A stretch of DNA of 5,557 nucleotides from Lawsonibacter sp. (GCA_022798855.1 JAAWNI010000147.1:1-5557), one strand, 5' to 3'; positions 1 to 5,557 are shown, counted from the first letter of the stretch. Notes: a model not told the origin generated them from the sequence alone. A program made the numbers and translations.

Positions 1-1
1 G

Positions 2-88
2 GAGCTGCCGCTGTCCACCGTCCTGTCCAAATACCACCGCGGGCTGAAAAAATTAAAGGCCCTGATGAAAGGAGAGAGCGACCGATGA
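2..88 (+). CDS. ECF-type RNA polymerase sigma factor, C-terminal end only
   Basis: Only the last 28 codons lie in the window; the gene starts off the left edge. The visible peptide begins ELPLSTVLSKYHRGLKKLK and ends KGESDR before a TGA at 86-88. The LPLSTVLSKYHRGLKKLK segment is the recognition helix and tail of sigma region 4.2, the part that contacts the -35 element, and it is typical of clostridial ECF sigma factors. The stop overlaps the start of the next gene (ATGA, 85-88), so the two are translationally coupled, as expected for a sigma factor and its anti-sigma. The family call rests on a short peptide plus this context. Which ECF group it belongs to cannot be seen. Confidence 0.8.
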   Translation, partial: ELPLSTVLSKYHRGLKKLKALMKGESDR

Positions 89-1902
89 CCGACCGGGAAC
101 TGGAACAGAAGCTGGCGGAGGCGATTACCCGCGCCGCCCCCGACGACTTGGAAGCGATCCTCTCCCGCTGCGGTGCGCAAAACGGGAGCGTGATGGAAAT
201 GAAAGAGCTGAAGTCAAACGGGAACATCATTGATGCAGCAATCACCGAAGTGAAGCCAAAAGGAAAGCTGCGCCCCTGGCTGGCCGCCGCCTGCGCGGCG
301 CTGGCGCTGCTGGGGGCCGGCGGGGGCGGGCTGGTGTACCACCAGAGCCACGCCGTGGCCAGCGTGGTGTCCCTGGACGTGAACCCCAGCATCGAGCTGA
401 AGGTCAACCGGGGGGAGCGGGTCATCTCCTGCGCCGCCCTGAACACCGAAGCGGCGGCGGTCCTCTTCGACATGGACGGCGGGGCCGATTTAAAGGGCAC
501 CAAGCTGGATGTGGCGGTAAACGCCATCGTGGGGGCCCTGGTGCGGGAGGGCTATCTGGACAGCGTCTCCTCCGCCATCCTCATCTCGGTGGAGGACAGC
601 GACCAGGCCAGAGCCCAGCGGCTCCAGGCGGAGCTGGTGGCCTCGGTGGACGGCGTCCTCCAGGCCCAGGCCCCGGGGACCTCCGTGCTCAGCCAGGTGC
701 TGGACGCGGACGCCCCCGCAACAGAGTATATGGCCTTCAACAGCGGCCTGTCCGCAGGAAAATCCGCTCTGGTACACAAAGTGATGGAGATGAACGGCAC
801 CCTGGCCCTGAACAGCACCACCGCCTTCGACCAGCTGGCCTCCCTCTCCGTGGAGGAGCTGAACGACCTGCTGGAGGCGGGTGAAACCCGCATCCCTATC
901 GGCAAGCCCGCCGCCGCCTCGGCCGCAGAGGCTTACGCCGGCACGCTGGCCCTGAGCTCGGTAACATCCGACGTGGACCCGGAGCTGGATGAGAACCCCC
1001 CCCACTATGACGTAGAGCTGAAAACCGCCTGGGGAAAATTTGACTACATGGTGGACGCCTTCACCGGTGAGGTGCTCAGCGGGCAGAAGGACCTCCTCAA
1101 CACCACCGGCCCCGGGAGCCAGGCCCCCTCCGGCACGATGCTCTCTGAGGCCCAGGCATTCGACGCCGCGGCGGAGCACTGCGGCGGGCAGTATCCGGAG
1201 CTTGGGGGATACAATATACTCAACATCATCACCAAGCTGGATTGGGACAACGGCCGGCAGGTGTACGACGTGGATTTCGTCATCGGCGGCTATGAGTTCG
1301 ACTATGAGATCGACGCCTATACCGGCACAGTGCTGAAATGGGACACCGACTATAAAACTCCCGCCGCCCCCGACCCGGCCCCTGAAACCCCCGCCCCCAG
1401 CGCATCCACACCCTCCGGCCAGGATGTGGGCCAGGACGCCGCCAAGCAGGCCGCCCTGCGCCACGCCGGGCTCACCGAGAGCCAGGCTTCCAACTGGAAG
1501 ATCGAGCGGGAGTGGGACGACGGCCGGCTGGAGTACGAGCTGGAATTCTGGTGCGGGACGACGGAGTACGACTACACCATCGACGGCTACTCCTGCTCCG
1601 TGCTGAAGCACGAGATAGACCACCACACGGAGTATAACTCCGGCCACCACAGCGGCTCCTACTCCAACGGAGCGGGTGCCCAGCCCTCCGGCGACATCGG
1701 CGCGGAAGCCGCCAAGGCCGCCGCTCTGGCCCACGCCGGGGTGTCGGAGGGCCAGACCACCAAAATGGAGGTGGAGCGGGACTGGGACGATGGCCGGCTG
1801 GAGTACAATGTGGAGTTCGACGTGGGCCGGACCGAGTATGAGTACACCATTGACGGCGCCACCGGCGCCATTCTGGAGTACGAACAGGACACCGACGACT
1901 GA
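85..1902 (+). CDS. RsgI-like membrane anti-sigma factor with four PepSY modules
   Basis: 605 residues. The ATG at 85 overlaps the sigma stop and has GGAGAG at 71-76, which fixes the start. Layout: cytoplasmic N-terminus (1-63), expected to bind the sigma factor; one membrane helix (about 64-86); an RsgI-type middle domain (about 90-195) with DVNPSIEL at 98-105; a helical stretch (about 200-280); then PepSY modules at about 283-332, 353-420, 447-512 and 538-602. The linkers are Pro-rich (425-440) and His/Ser/Gly-rich (512-537). In Clostridium thermocellum RsgI the Asn-Pro bond of this motif self-cleaves and primes regulated intramembrane proteolysis that frees the sigma factor; N100-P101 is the equivalent here. 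Outside the cell, PepSY modules replace the carbohydrate-binding modules of classical RsgI. PepSY domains are known from protease propeptides and sensor proteins, so the signal may be a peptide, a protease or an envelope state, which is inference. PepSY3 has a Cys pair (C490, C504) absent from PepSY4. The N-terminus does not clearly look like the SigI-binding domain, fitting an ECF partner. Architecture is secure; the signal is unknown. Confidence 0.85.
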   Translation: MTDRELEQKLAEAITRAAPDDLEAILSRCGAQNGSVMEMKELKSNGNIIDAAITEVKPKGKLRPWLAAACAALALLGAGGGGLVYHQSHAVASVVSLDVNPSIELKVNRGERVISCAALNTEAAAVLFDMDGGADLKGTKLDVAVNAIVGALVREGYLDSVSSAILISVEDSDQARAQRLQAELVASVDGVLQAQAPGTSVLSQVLDADAPATEYMAFNSGLSAGKSALVHKVMEMNGTLALNSTTAFDQLASLSVEELNDLLEAGETRIPIGKPAAASAAEAYAGTLALSSVTSDVDPELDENPPHYDVELKTAWGKFDYMVDAFTGEVLSGQKDLLNTTGPGSQAPSGTMLSEAQAFDAAAEHCGGQYPELGGYNILNIITKLDWDNGRQVYDVDFVIGGYEFDYEIDAYTGTVLKWDTDYKTPAAPDPAPETPAPSASTPSGQDVGQDAAKQAALRHAGLTESQASNWKIEREWDDGRLEYELEFWCGTTEYDYTIDGYSCSVLKHEIDHHTEYNSGHHSGSYSNGAGAQPSGDIGAEAAKAAALAHAGVSEGQTTKMEVERDWDDGRLEYNVEFDVGRTEYEYTIDGATGAILEYEQDTDD

Positions 1903-1911
1903 TTAGTCTAA

Positions 1912-2071
1912 GAGCCTGTTTAGCATCTCGACGTACTTGGATTGGTGAGAGGATTTTTTGCCCTGCAAGGCAAAAATCCGCAGGCATCCTGACGGATGGC
2001 AAGGATTTTTAACGCAGTCAGGGCGGAAAATAGTCCGCCAGGACAGGTGCGGGGAGATGCTAAACAGGCTC
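1912..2071. mobile_element. 160-bp MITE with 18-bp perfect terminal inverted repeats
   Basis: The left end GAGCCTGTTTAGCATCTC (1912-1929) is the exact reverse complement of 2054-2071. Both ends are flanked by TAA (1909-1911 and 2072-2074), a 3-bp TNA-type target duplication. The element encodes no transposase and is visibly richer in A/T than the genes beside it. Pairing continues imperfectly inward to about 1947/2036. Internal hairpins lie at 1951-1979 (GGATTTTTTGCC against GGCAAAAATCC) and 1987-2023, and an alternative one at 2022-2039. TNA duplications and a GAGCCTGTT-like end suggest mobilisation by an IS5-family transposase encoded elsewhere; the family assignment is inference. It lies 9 bp after the anti-sigma stop codon, between that gene and its terminator. 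Confidence 0.85.
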
Positions 2072-2074
2072 TAA

Positions 2075-2116
2075 GAGGGAGGCGCTTCCAAAGAAGCCGC
2101 CTCCCTCCTTCCTTTT
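2075..2116 (+). terminator. Intrinsic terminator of the sigma/anti-sigma operon
   Basis: GAGGGAGGCGCTTC (2075-2088) pairs with GAAGCCGCCTCCCTC (2093-2107), giving 14 pairs with one bulged C, across a CAAA loop. The pyrimidine-rich tail CTTCCTTTT (2108-2116) follows. It begins just after the right target duplication of the MITE. Removing the MITE and one TAA would place it 12 bp after the anti-sigma stop, the usual position for the operon's terminator. The tail is interrupted by C, so termination may be partial. Confidence 0.75.
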
Positions 2117-2154
2117 GGGGCGCCGCTCTCCACACGCCCCCGGAAAACTCCCTA

Positions 2155-2183
2155 TTTCCACAGGCTGGAATCTGTGCTATAAT
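2155..2183 (+). promoter_or_regulatory. Sigma-A-type promoter of comM with extended -10
   Basis: TATAAT at 2178-2183 matches the -10 consensus exactly and is preceded by TGC (2175-2177), an extended -10. A weaker -35, TTTCCA (2155-2160), lies at the ideal 17-bp spacing. Transcription would start near 2190 and leave a leader of about 37 nt before the comM ATG. The site lies downstream of the preceding terminator, so comM appears to be independently transcribed by the housekeeping sigma factor. Confidence 0.7.
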
Positions 2184-2214
2184 GAAAGCGTCGAAATCAA
2201 GCGGGGCACGCTTC

Positions 2215-2220
2215 GGAGGT
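2215..2220 (+). promoter_or_regulatory. Ribosome binding site that fixes the comM start
   Basis: GGAGGT at 2215-2220 lies 6 nt before the ATG at 2227. It selects this start over the in-frame ATG at 1996, which lies inside the MITE and upstream of the promoter. Confidence 0.85.
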
Positions 2221-2226
2221 GGGAGT

Positions 2227-3744
2227 ATGGTACAATCAATCCAGTCCTTGGGGCTCCACGGGGTCACCGGCTATCTGGTAACCGCGGAGTGCGACCTGTC
2301 CGGCGGCCTGCCCGCCTTTACGGTGGTGGGCTTGCCCGATGCCGCCGTCAACGAAGCCCGGGAGCGGGTGCGCTCCGCCATTAAGAACTGCGGCTTTACC
2401 TTCCCTGTCAGCCGGATCACCGTCAACCTGGCCCCCGCCCACCTGAAAAAGGTGGGGACCCTCTACGATCTGCCCATTCTGGTGGGCATCCTCGCCGCCG
2501 GCAAGCAGCTGCGCCTGCCCAGGGAGAACTGCGCCTTCCTGGGGGAGCTGTCCCTGTCCGGCCAGCTCCGGCCCTGCGCGGGGATGCTGTCCATGGCCCT
2601 GGCCGCCAAGCGGGAGGGAATCACCGCCCTGTATGTCCCGGAGGAGAACGCCCCCGAGGCCACCCTGGCGGAGGGGCCCACCATCTACCCCGTCCGGAGC
2701 ATCGAGCAGCTGGAGCGCCACCTCATGGGGGAGGAGCCCATCCCCCCCGCGCCCCCCTGGGTGCCGGGGGCGGCCGCCTTCCACTGCCCCGACCTGTCCG
2801 AGGTAAAGGGGCAGGAGCAGGTAAAGCGGGCGCTGGAGATCGCCGCCGCCGGGGGGCACAGCGTCCTGATGTCCGGCCCGCCGGGCACGGGCAAATCCAT
2901 GCTGGCCCGCCGCCTGCCCGGCATCCTCCCCGACATGACCCGCCAGGAGGCCCTGGAGTCCACCGAGATCCACTCTATCATGGGCCATACCAGCGCCAAA
3001 CAGCCCTTGATCGCCCTGCGGCCCTTCCGCTCCCCCCACCACACGGTGTCCTCCACCGGCATGGCCGGGGGCGGCTCCAACCCCCGCCCCGGCGAGATTT
3101 CCCTGGCCCACAACGGGGTGCTCTTTTTGGACGAGCTCCCCGAGTTCCCCAAGGAGGTGCTGGAGGTCCTCCGCCAACCCCTGGAGGACGGCCAGGTCCA
3201 GATTTCCAGGGCGGCGGGCACCGTCACCTACCCCGCCCGGTTCATGCTGGTGTGCGCCATGAACCCCTGCAAATGCGGCTGGTACGGCCACCCCTCCGGG
3301 CGGTGCCGCTGCACCGAAGCGGAGGTGAAAAAGTACCTCTCCCGGCTGTCCGGCCCCCTTCTGGACCGGCTGGACCTGTTTGTGGAGGTGTCCCCCCTGG
3401 AGTTTGACGAGCTGGCCCAGCGGGAGCGGGCGGAGGACTCCGCCCAGGTGAAGCGGCGGGTGGACGGCGCCCGGGCCCTCCAGACCGCCCGCCAGCGGGA
3501 CACCGGCGCCCCCTGCAACGCCCAGCTCACCCGGGAGGGCCTGGACCGCTTCTGCGCCCTGGACCAGGGCTGCCAGCGGCTGATGAAAGGGGCCTTTGAC
3601 CGCATGGGGCTCACCGCCCGGAGCTACGACCGCATCCTCCGGGTGGCCCGCACCATCGCCGACCTGGACGGCGGCGGAGAAATCACCACCGCCCATCTGG
3701 CCGAAGCCCTTCAATACCGGCCCCCGGAGTATCTGCGGAGATAG
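2227..3744 (+). CDS. comM: ComM/YifB family AAA+ ATPase (Mg-chelatase-like)
   Basis: 505 residues, the usual length of the family. The N-terminal domain (about 20-142) is the Lon-protease-like, ChlI-type fold, with the family segment GLPAFTVVGLPDAAVNEARERV (27-48) and NLAPAHLKKVGTLYDLP (67-83). The AAA+ Mg-chelatase domain (about 188-395) has Walker A GPPGTGKS (217-224), the RPFRSPHHT segment (265-273), Walker B VLFLDELPEF (298-307) and SGPLLDRLDL (375-384) with candidate arginine finger R381. A CxC...CxC set (C348, C350, C360, C362) sits between them, as in other Firmicutes members, and may bind zinc. The C-terminal Mg-chelatase domain (about 402-498) ends LAEALQYRPPE. ComM of Vibrio and Acinetobacter is a hexameric helicase that drives branch migration when transformed DNA is integrated. 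In clostridia the gene is usually present but its role is less clear. It has its own promoter and faces the glycosyltransferase gene tail to tail, 71 bp away. No lesion is seen. Confidence 0.95.
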   Translation: MVQSIQSLGLHGVTGYLVTAECDLSGGLPAFTVVGLPDAAVNEARERVRSAIKNCGFTFPVSRITVNLAPAHLKKVGTLYDLPILVGILAAGKQLRLPRENCAFLGELSLSGQLRPCAGMLSMALAAKREGITALYVPEENAPEATLAEGPTIYPVRSIEQLERHLMGEEPIPPAPPWVPGAAAFHCPDLSEVKGQEQVKRALEIAAAGGHSVLMSGPPGTGKSMLARRLPGILPDMTRQEALESTEIHSIMGHTSAKQPLIALRPFRSPHHTVSSTGMAGGGSNPRPGEISLAHNGVLFLDELPEFPKEVLEVLRQPLEDGQVQISRAAGTVTYPARFMLVCAMNPCKCGWYGHPSGRCRCTEAEVKKYLSRLSGPLLDRLDLFVEVSPLEFDELAQRERAEDSAQVKRRVDGARALQTARQRDTGAPCNAQLTREGLDRFCALDQGCQRLMKGAFDRMGLTARSYDRILRVARTIADLDGGGEITTAHLAEALQYRPPEYLRR

Positions 3745-3815
3745 TTCCTAAAACCGGTATTCACAGGCAAAAATCCCTCATCCAGGCGGCCGCTTGAGCC
3801 TGCTCGTACAGATTC

Positions 3816-4913
3816 TTACCTTTTCTCCCCCGCCGCCCGCTCCATGAACGTTAGGTTGCTTTTCAGCCGCTCATTGCCGGGCTCCAGCTCCAGGGCCTTT
3901 TCCACCGCTTCCAGCGCTTCCTTATAGGCCCCAACGCGGTAAAACGCCATAGACCGCAGGTCATAGGGCAGGCTGCCCCAGGCGGCAGCTTCACAGATGT
4001 AGCTCCTGGGCCGGACCGTGATGGCCAGGGCGCAGGCGGTGAAGTAGAGCACCCCCTCCCACTCCTCCCGCTGGTAGAGCATATGGGCCAGGTCGATGTA
4101 GGGCTCCCGGAGGTGGGGGGCCTCCGTGATGGCCCGGAGATACCAGTCCCGGGCCTGCCCCGGCTCCCCTTTATTCCAATAGGATTTGGCGATGTACCGC
4201 ATGGAAGCCGCCCGCTCATCCCGCCAGAGGGCGGTGGGCATGTCCAGATGGCCCTTCAAGGTGCGGATACAGTCGTCCCAGCGGCCCCGGTACATGTATT
4301 CCCGGCCCAGATAGTGGACGTTCCGGTCGTCCCCCGGCTCCTCCTGAACTGACAGCTCCAGCAGCGGCAGGTACTGCCCCCGGGACTTCACCGGGTCCGG
4401 GTGGTGGTCCAGCTGAACCTCATCCGCCACCACCATCGGGCCAGGGCTCCCCTCCCCCACCCACTTCAGCACCTCATGGACCGGGTGGACCCACTGATAG
4501 CCCCGGCGGGCGTGGATTTTCTCGTACCAAAACACAACACCCTCGGAGCCGTCGGCGTTGAAGGACCATGTATACCGGTAGGACGCCTGCCCCGCCCCCG
4601 CGGTCCAGGCCCTCTCCAGCGCCGCCCGCCAGCCCGGGTGGAACACCTCATCCAGGTCGGTGCACACGCAGATACCGGCATCCTCCGGCACCAGCTCCAG
4701 CGAGCGGTTTCGGGCTGTGTCAAAGCGCCACGGGGAAATTTCTTCCACCGCCACCTCAGCCCCCCTGGCCCGCAGCCGCTCCACCGTCCTGTCCTCGGAG
4801 CCGGTGTCCAGCACCACCACCTGGTCTGCTTCTGACATGGAGTCCATCCAGCGGTCCACAAACTTTTCCTCGTTTTTGCAGATGGCGTAGACGCATACCT
4901 TGTATTTTCCCAT
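3816..4913 (-). CDS. Family 2 (GT-A) glycosyltransferase with TPR-like C-terminus
   Basis: 365 residues. The ATG at 4911-4913 has AAAGGAGG 5 nt upstream; a longer frame opens at 4988 but runs back through the terminator hairpin and lacks such a site. The GT-A fold covers about 4-180: CKNE (12-15), LDTGSEDRT (35-43), the nucleotide-sugar and metal motif TDLDE (85-89, DxD = D86/D88), and HPVHEV (143-148). The rest is helical, with TPR-like repeats near 200-222, 250-290 and 322-351 (the last, AYKEALEAVEKALELEPGN, is typical). This GT-A plus TPR layout resembles SunS-like and other peptide glycosyltransferases. There is no signal peptide or membrane segment, so it should act in the cytoplasm. The gene lies directly behind the collagen-like gene on the same strand, 64 bp away, with no room for an obvious promoter, so I infer it glycosylates that protein's threonines with an unknown sugar. 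A conventional glycan-building transferase remains possible. Confidence 0.88.
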   Translation of the reverse strand: MGKYKVCVYAICKNEEKFVDRWMDSMSEADQVVVLDTGSEDRTVERLRARGAEVAVEEISPWRFDTARNRSLELVPEDAGICVCTDLDEVFHPGWRAALERAWTAGAGQASYRYTWSFNADGSEGVVFWYEKIHARRGYQWVHPVHEVLKWVGEGSPGPMVVADEVQLDHHPDPVKSRGQYLPLLELSVQEEPGDDRNVHYLGREYMYRGRWDDCIRTLKGHLDMPTALWRDERAASMRYIAKSYWNKGEPGQARDWYLRAITEAPHLREPYIDLAHMLYQREEWEGVLYFTACALAITVRPRSYICEAAAWGSLPYDLRSMAFYRVGAYKEALEAVEKALELEPGNERLKSNLTFMERAAGEKR

Positions 4914-4918
4914 AAAAA

Positions 4919-4926
4919 CCTCCTTT
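4919..4926 (-). promoter_or_regulatory. Ribosome binding site that fixes the glycosyltransferase start
   Basis: On the minus strand AAAGGAGG is followed by TTTTT and the ATG at 4913. It is a near-perfect Shine-Dalgarno at short spacing and sets the start at the residue before GKYKVCVYAICKNE. It abuts the tail of the upstream hairpin, so terminator and ribosome binding site share the same few bases. Confidence 0.85.
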
Positions 4927-4961
4927 AAAAGTGCCGGCGCCCCCAAATCGGGAGCGCCGGC
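4927..4961 (-). terminator. GC-rich hairpin between collagen-like gene and glycosyltransferase
   Basis: On the minus strand GCCGGCGCTCCC (4961-4950) pairs with GGGGGCGCCGGC (4944-4933) over the loop GATTT. The stem is 12 pairs including one G-U. It is followed by ACTTTT, a short T-tract, running into the ribosome binding site of the next gene. It starts 16 bp after the collagen-like stop codon. It is probably a partial terminator or mRNA-stabilising stem that lowers glycosyltransferase expression relative to the structural protein. The weak tail argues against complete termination. Confidence 0.7.
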
Positions 4962-4977
4962 TGGTTTTGGAATTGGG

Positions 4978-5557
4978 TCAGGTCGCAATGATGCCAGCGG
5001 CCCGCAGGGATGCCAGCAGCGCGTTCACCGTGGCCACAACGCTGACCAGGTCAGCACCCGTGGGCAGATCAGGCACGGCTGTGCCGGGGGTCAGCGTACC
5101 AGCAGGGCCGGCAGGACCGGTGGGGCCAGTGGGGCCGGCAGGGCCTTGGGCTCCCGTGGCGCCTGTCGCACCCGTCGCGCCAGCAGGGCCGGCAGGGCCG
5201 GTGGGACCCTCGGCGCCCGGCGCGCCGTCAACGCCAGCGGCACCGGTGGCACCCGTCGCGCCAGCAGGACCGGCAGGGCCGGTGGGACCGGTAGGACCGG
5301 CGGGGCCGGCGGGACCCTGGGCACCTGTCGCGCCAATGGCTCCCGTTGCACCAGCAGGGCCGGTGGGGCCAGCGGGACCGGCGGGACCCTGGGCACCTGT
5401 CGCGCCAGTGGCTCCCGTTGCACCAGCAGGGCCGGTGGGGCCAGCGGGGCCGGCGGGACCCTGGGCACCTGTCGCGCCAGTGGCTCCCGTTGCACCGGCA
5501 GGGCCGGTGGGGCCAGCGGGGCCCTGAGCGCCCGTAGCACCATTGGCTCCCGCAGCG
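4978..5557 (-). CDS. Collagen-like (Gly-X-Y) surface/exosporium protein, 3' part
   Basis: The gene enters from the right edge; 192 codons are visible before the TGA at 4980-4978, with no in-frame stop and no start codon. The visible part has 50 consecutive Gly-X-Y triplets (residues 3-152), almost all GPA, GPT, GAT or GAQ, followed by a 40-residue tail beginning GTLTPGTAVPDLP and ending NALLASLRAAGIIAT. Collagen-like proteins of clostridia and bacilli (BclA type) commonly end in such a short hydrophobic LLASLRAAGII segment, which is likely to help trimer formation or anchoring. Thr occupies the Y position in 22 of the 50 triplets, and none lies at X. GXT threonines are the glycosylation sites in Bacillus BclA, which fits the glycosyltransferase gene immediately downstream. 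The N-terminus is not visible, so spore targeting versus vegetative surface location cannot be decided. The opposite strand is also open here, an artefact of the repeat composition. Confidence 0.88.
   Translation of the reverse strand, partial: AAGANGATGAQGPAGPTGPAGATGATGATGAQGPAGPAGPTGPAGATGATGATGAQGPAGPAGPTGPAGATGAIGATGAQGPAGPAGPTGPTGPAGPAGATGATGAAGVDGAPGAEGPTGPAGPAGATGATGATGAQGPAGPTGPTGPAGPAGTLTPGTAVPDLPTGADLVSVVATVNALLASLRAAGIIAT
5317..5523 (-). repeat. 72-bp tandem repeat inside the collagen-like gene
   Basis: Units begin at 5317, 5389 and 5461; the third is shortened to 63 bp by loss of three codons. Units 1 and 2 differ at 2 of 72 bases; units 2 and 3 differ at 1 base before the 9-bp loss. 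Each unit encodes eight triplets: GAQ, GPA, GPA, GPT, GPA, then three GAT or GAT/GAI. The length is a multiple of nine bases, so unit gain or loss preserves the Gly-X-Y register. Confidence 0.85.

Noticed and set aside
490..1734. Long minus-strand open frame antisense to the anti-sigma gene
   Set aside because: Its composition is Gly/Val/Leu-rich shadow coding without motifs. The plus strand has clear domains and a coupled start.
1996..2226. N-terminal extension of comM starting inside the MITE
   Set aside because: The promoter -10 at 2178-2183 lies downstream of this ATG, the GGAGGT at 2215 serves the ATG at 2227, and the 77 extra residues do not resemble the family.
2236..3714. Long minus-strand open frame antisense to comM
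   Set aside because: Long antisense frames are expected in GC-rich genes; the plus strand encodes a full-length conserved ATPase.
3745..3815. Possible bidirectional terminator or decayed MITE copy between the convergent genes
   Set aside because: Only a 5-bp stem (3783-3787 with 3798-3802) is seen, and the T-run is badly placed. AGGCAAAAATCC and GAGCCTG also occur in the MITE but here in the wrong order, so chance similarity is simpler.
4914..4988. N-terminal extension of the glycosyltransferase from an ATG at 4988
   Set aside because: It would be translated through the hairpin and the ribosome binding site and overlap the collagen-like stop. The GT-A fold begins with GKYKVCVYAICKNE right after the ATG at 4913.
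4931..5527. Plus-strand 198-residue open frame rich in Pro, Ala, Gly and Val
   Set aside because: It begins at GTG inside the terminator hairpin with no ribosome binding site. It is the reverse-complement image of the Gly-X-Y gene; the minus strand has the perfect triplet register and the recognisable collagen-protein C-terminus.
5091..5543. Minus-strand 150-residue frame rich in Leu, Arg and Pro
   Set aside because: It is a shifted frame of the collagen-like gene, lacks Gly-X-Y periodicity, and its length comes only from the repetitive DNA.

Overview
The window is GC-rich and carries strong AGGAGG-type ribosome binding sites. Its gene set (ECF sigma factor with an RsgI-like PepSY anti-sigma, a Firmicutes-type ComM/YifB with a CxC...CxC insert, and a collagen-like surface protein with a glycosyltransferase) fits a GC-rich gut clostridium. 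The Oscillospiraceae/Flavonifractor neighbourhood is my guess. This placement is inferred from gene content and style; no species marker is present.

Left part (1-2120): the last 28 codons of an ECF-type sigma factor overlap, by ATGA, a 605-residue membrane-anchored anti-sigma factor. That protein has a short cytoplasmic N-terminus, one membrane segment, an RsgI-type core with the DVNPSIEL autocleavage motif, and an outer region of four PepSY modules. Its stop codon is followed by a 160-bp non-autonomous transposon (MITE) with perfect 18-bp terminal inverted repeats and a TAA target duplication. Next comes the intrinsic terminator that probably ended the operon before the insertion.

Middle (2120-3744): an extended -10 promoter and a GGAGGT site precede a complete comM/yifB gene of 505 codons, encoding a MoxR/Mg-chelatase-type AAA+ ATPase linked to natural transformation in other bacteria. 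The 324-bp gap between the anti-sigma gene and comM is fully accounted for by the MITE, terminator, promoter and leader.

Right part (3816-5557, minus strand): a collagen-like protein gene enters from the right edge. It has 50 uninterrupted Gly-X-Y triplets, including a 72-bp tandem repeat, and a short hydrophobic C-terminal domain. After a GC-rich hairpin comes a glycosyltransferase (GT-A plus TPR-like repeats) of 365 codons. The pair looks like a surface or exosporium glycoprotein and its dedicated transferase, comparable in layout to the BclA3/SgtA arrangement of Clostridioides difficile. The collagen-like gene has no start codon inside the window, so start-to-stop ORF finding misses it and reports antisense or out-of-frame shadows instead.
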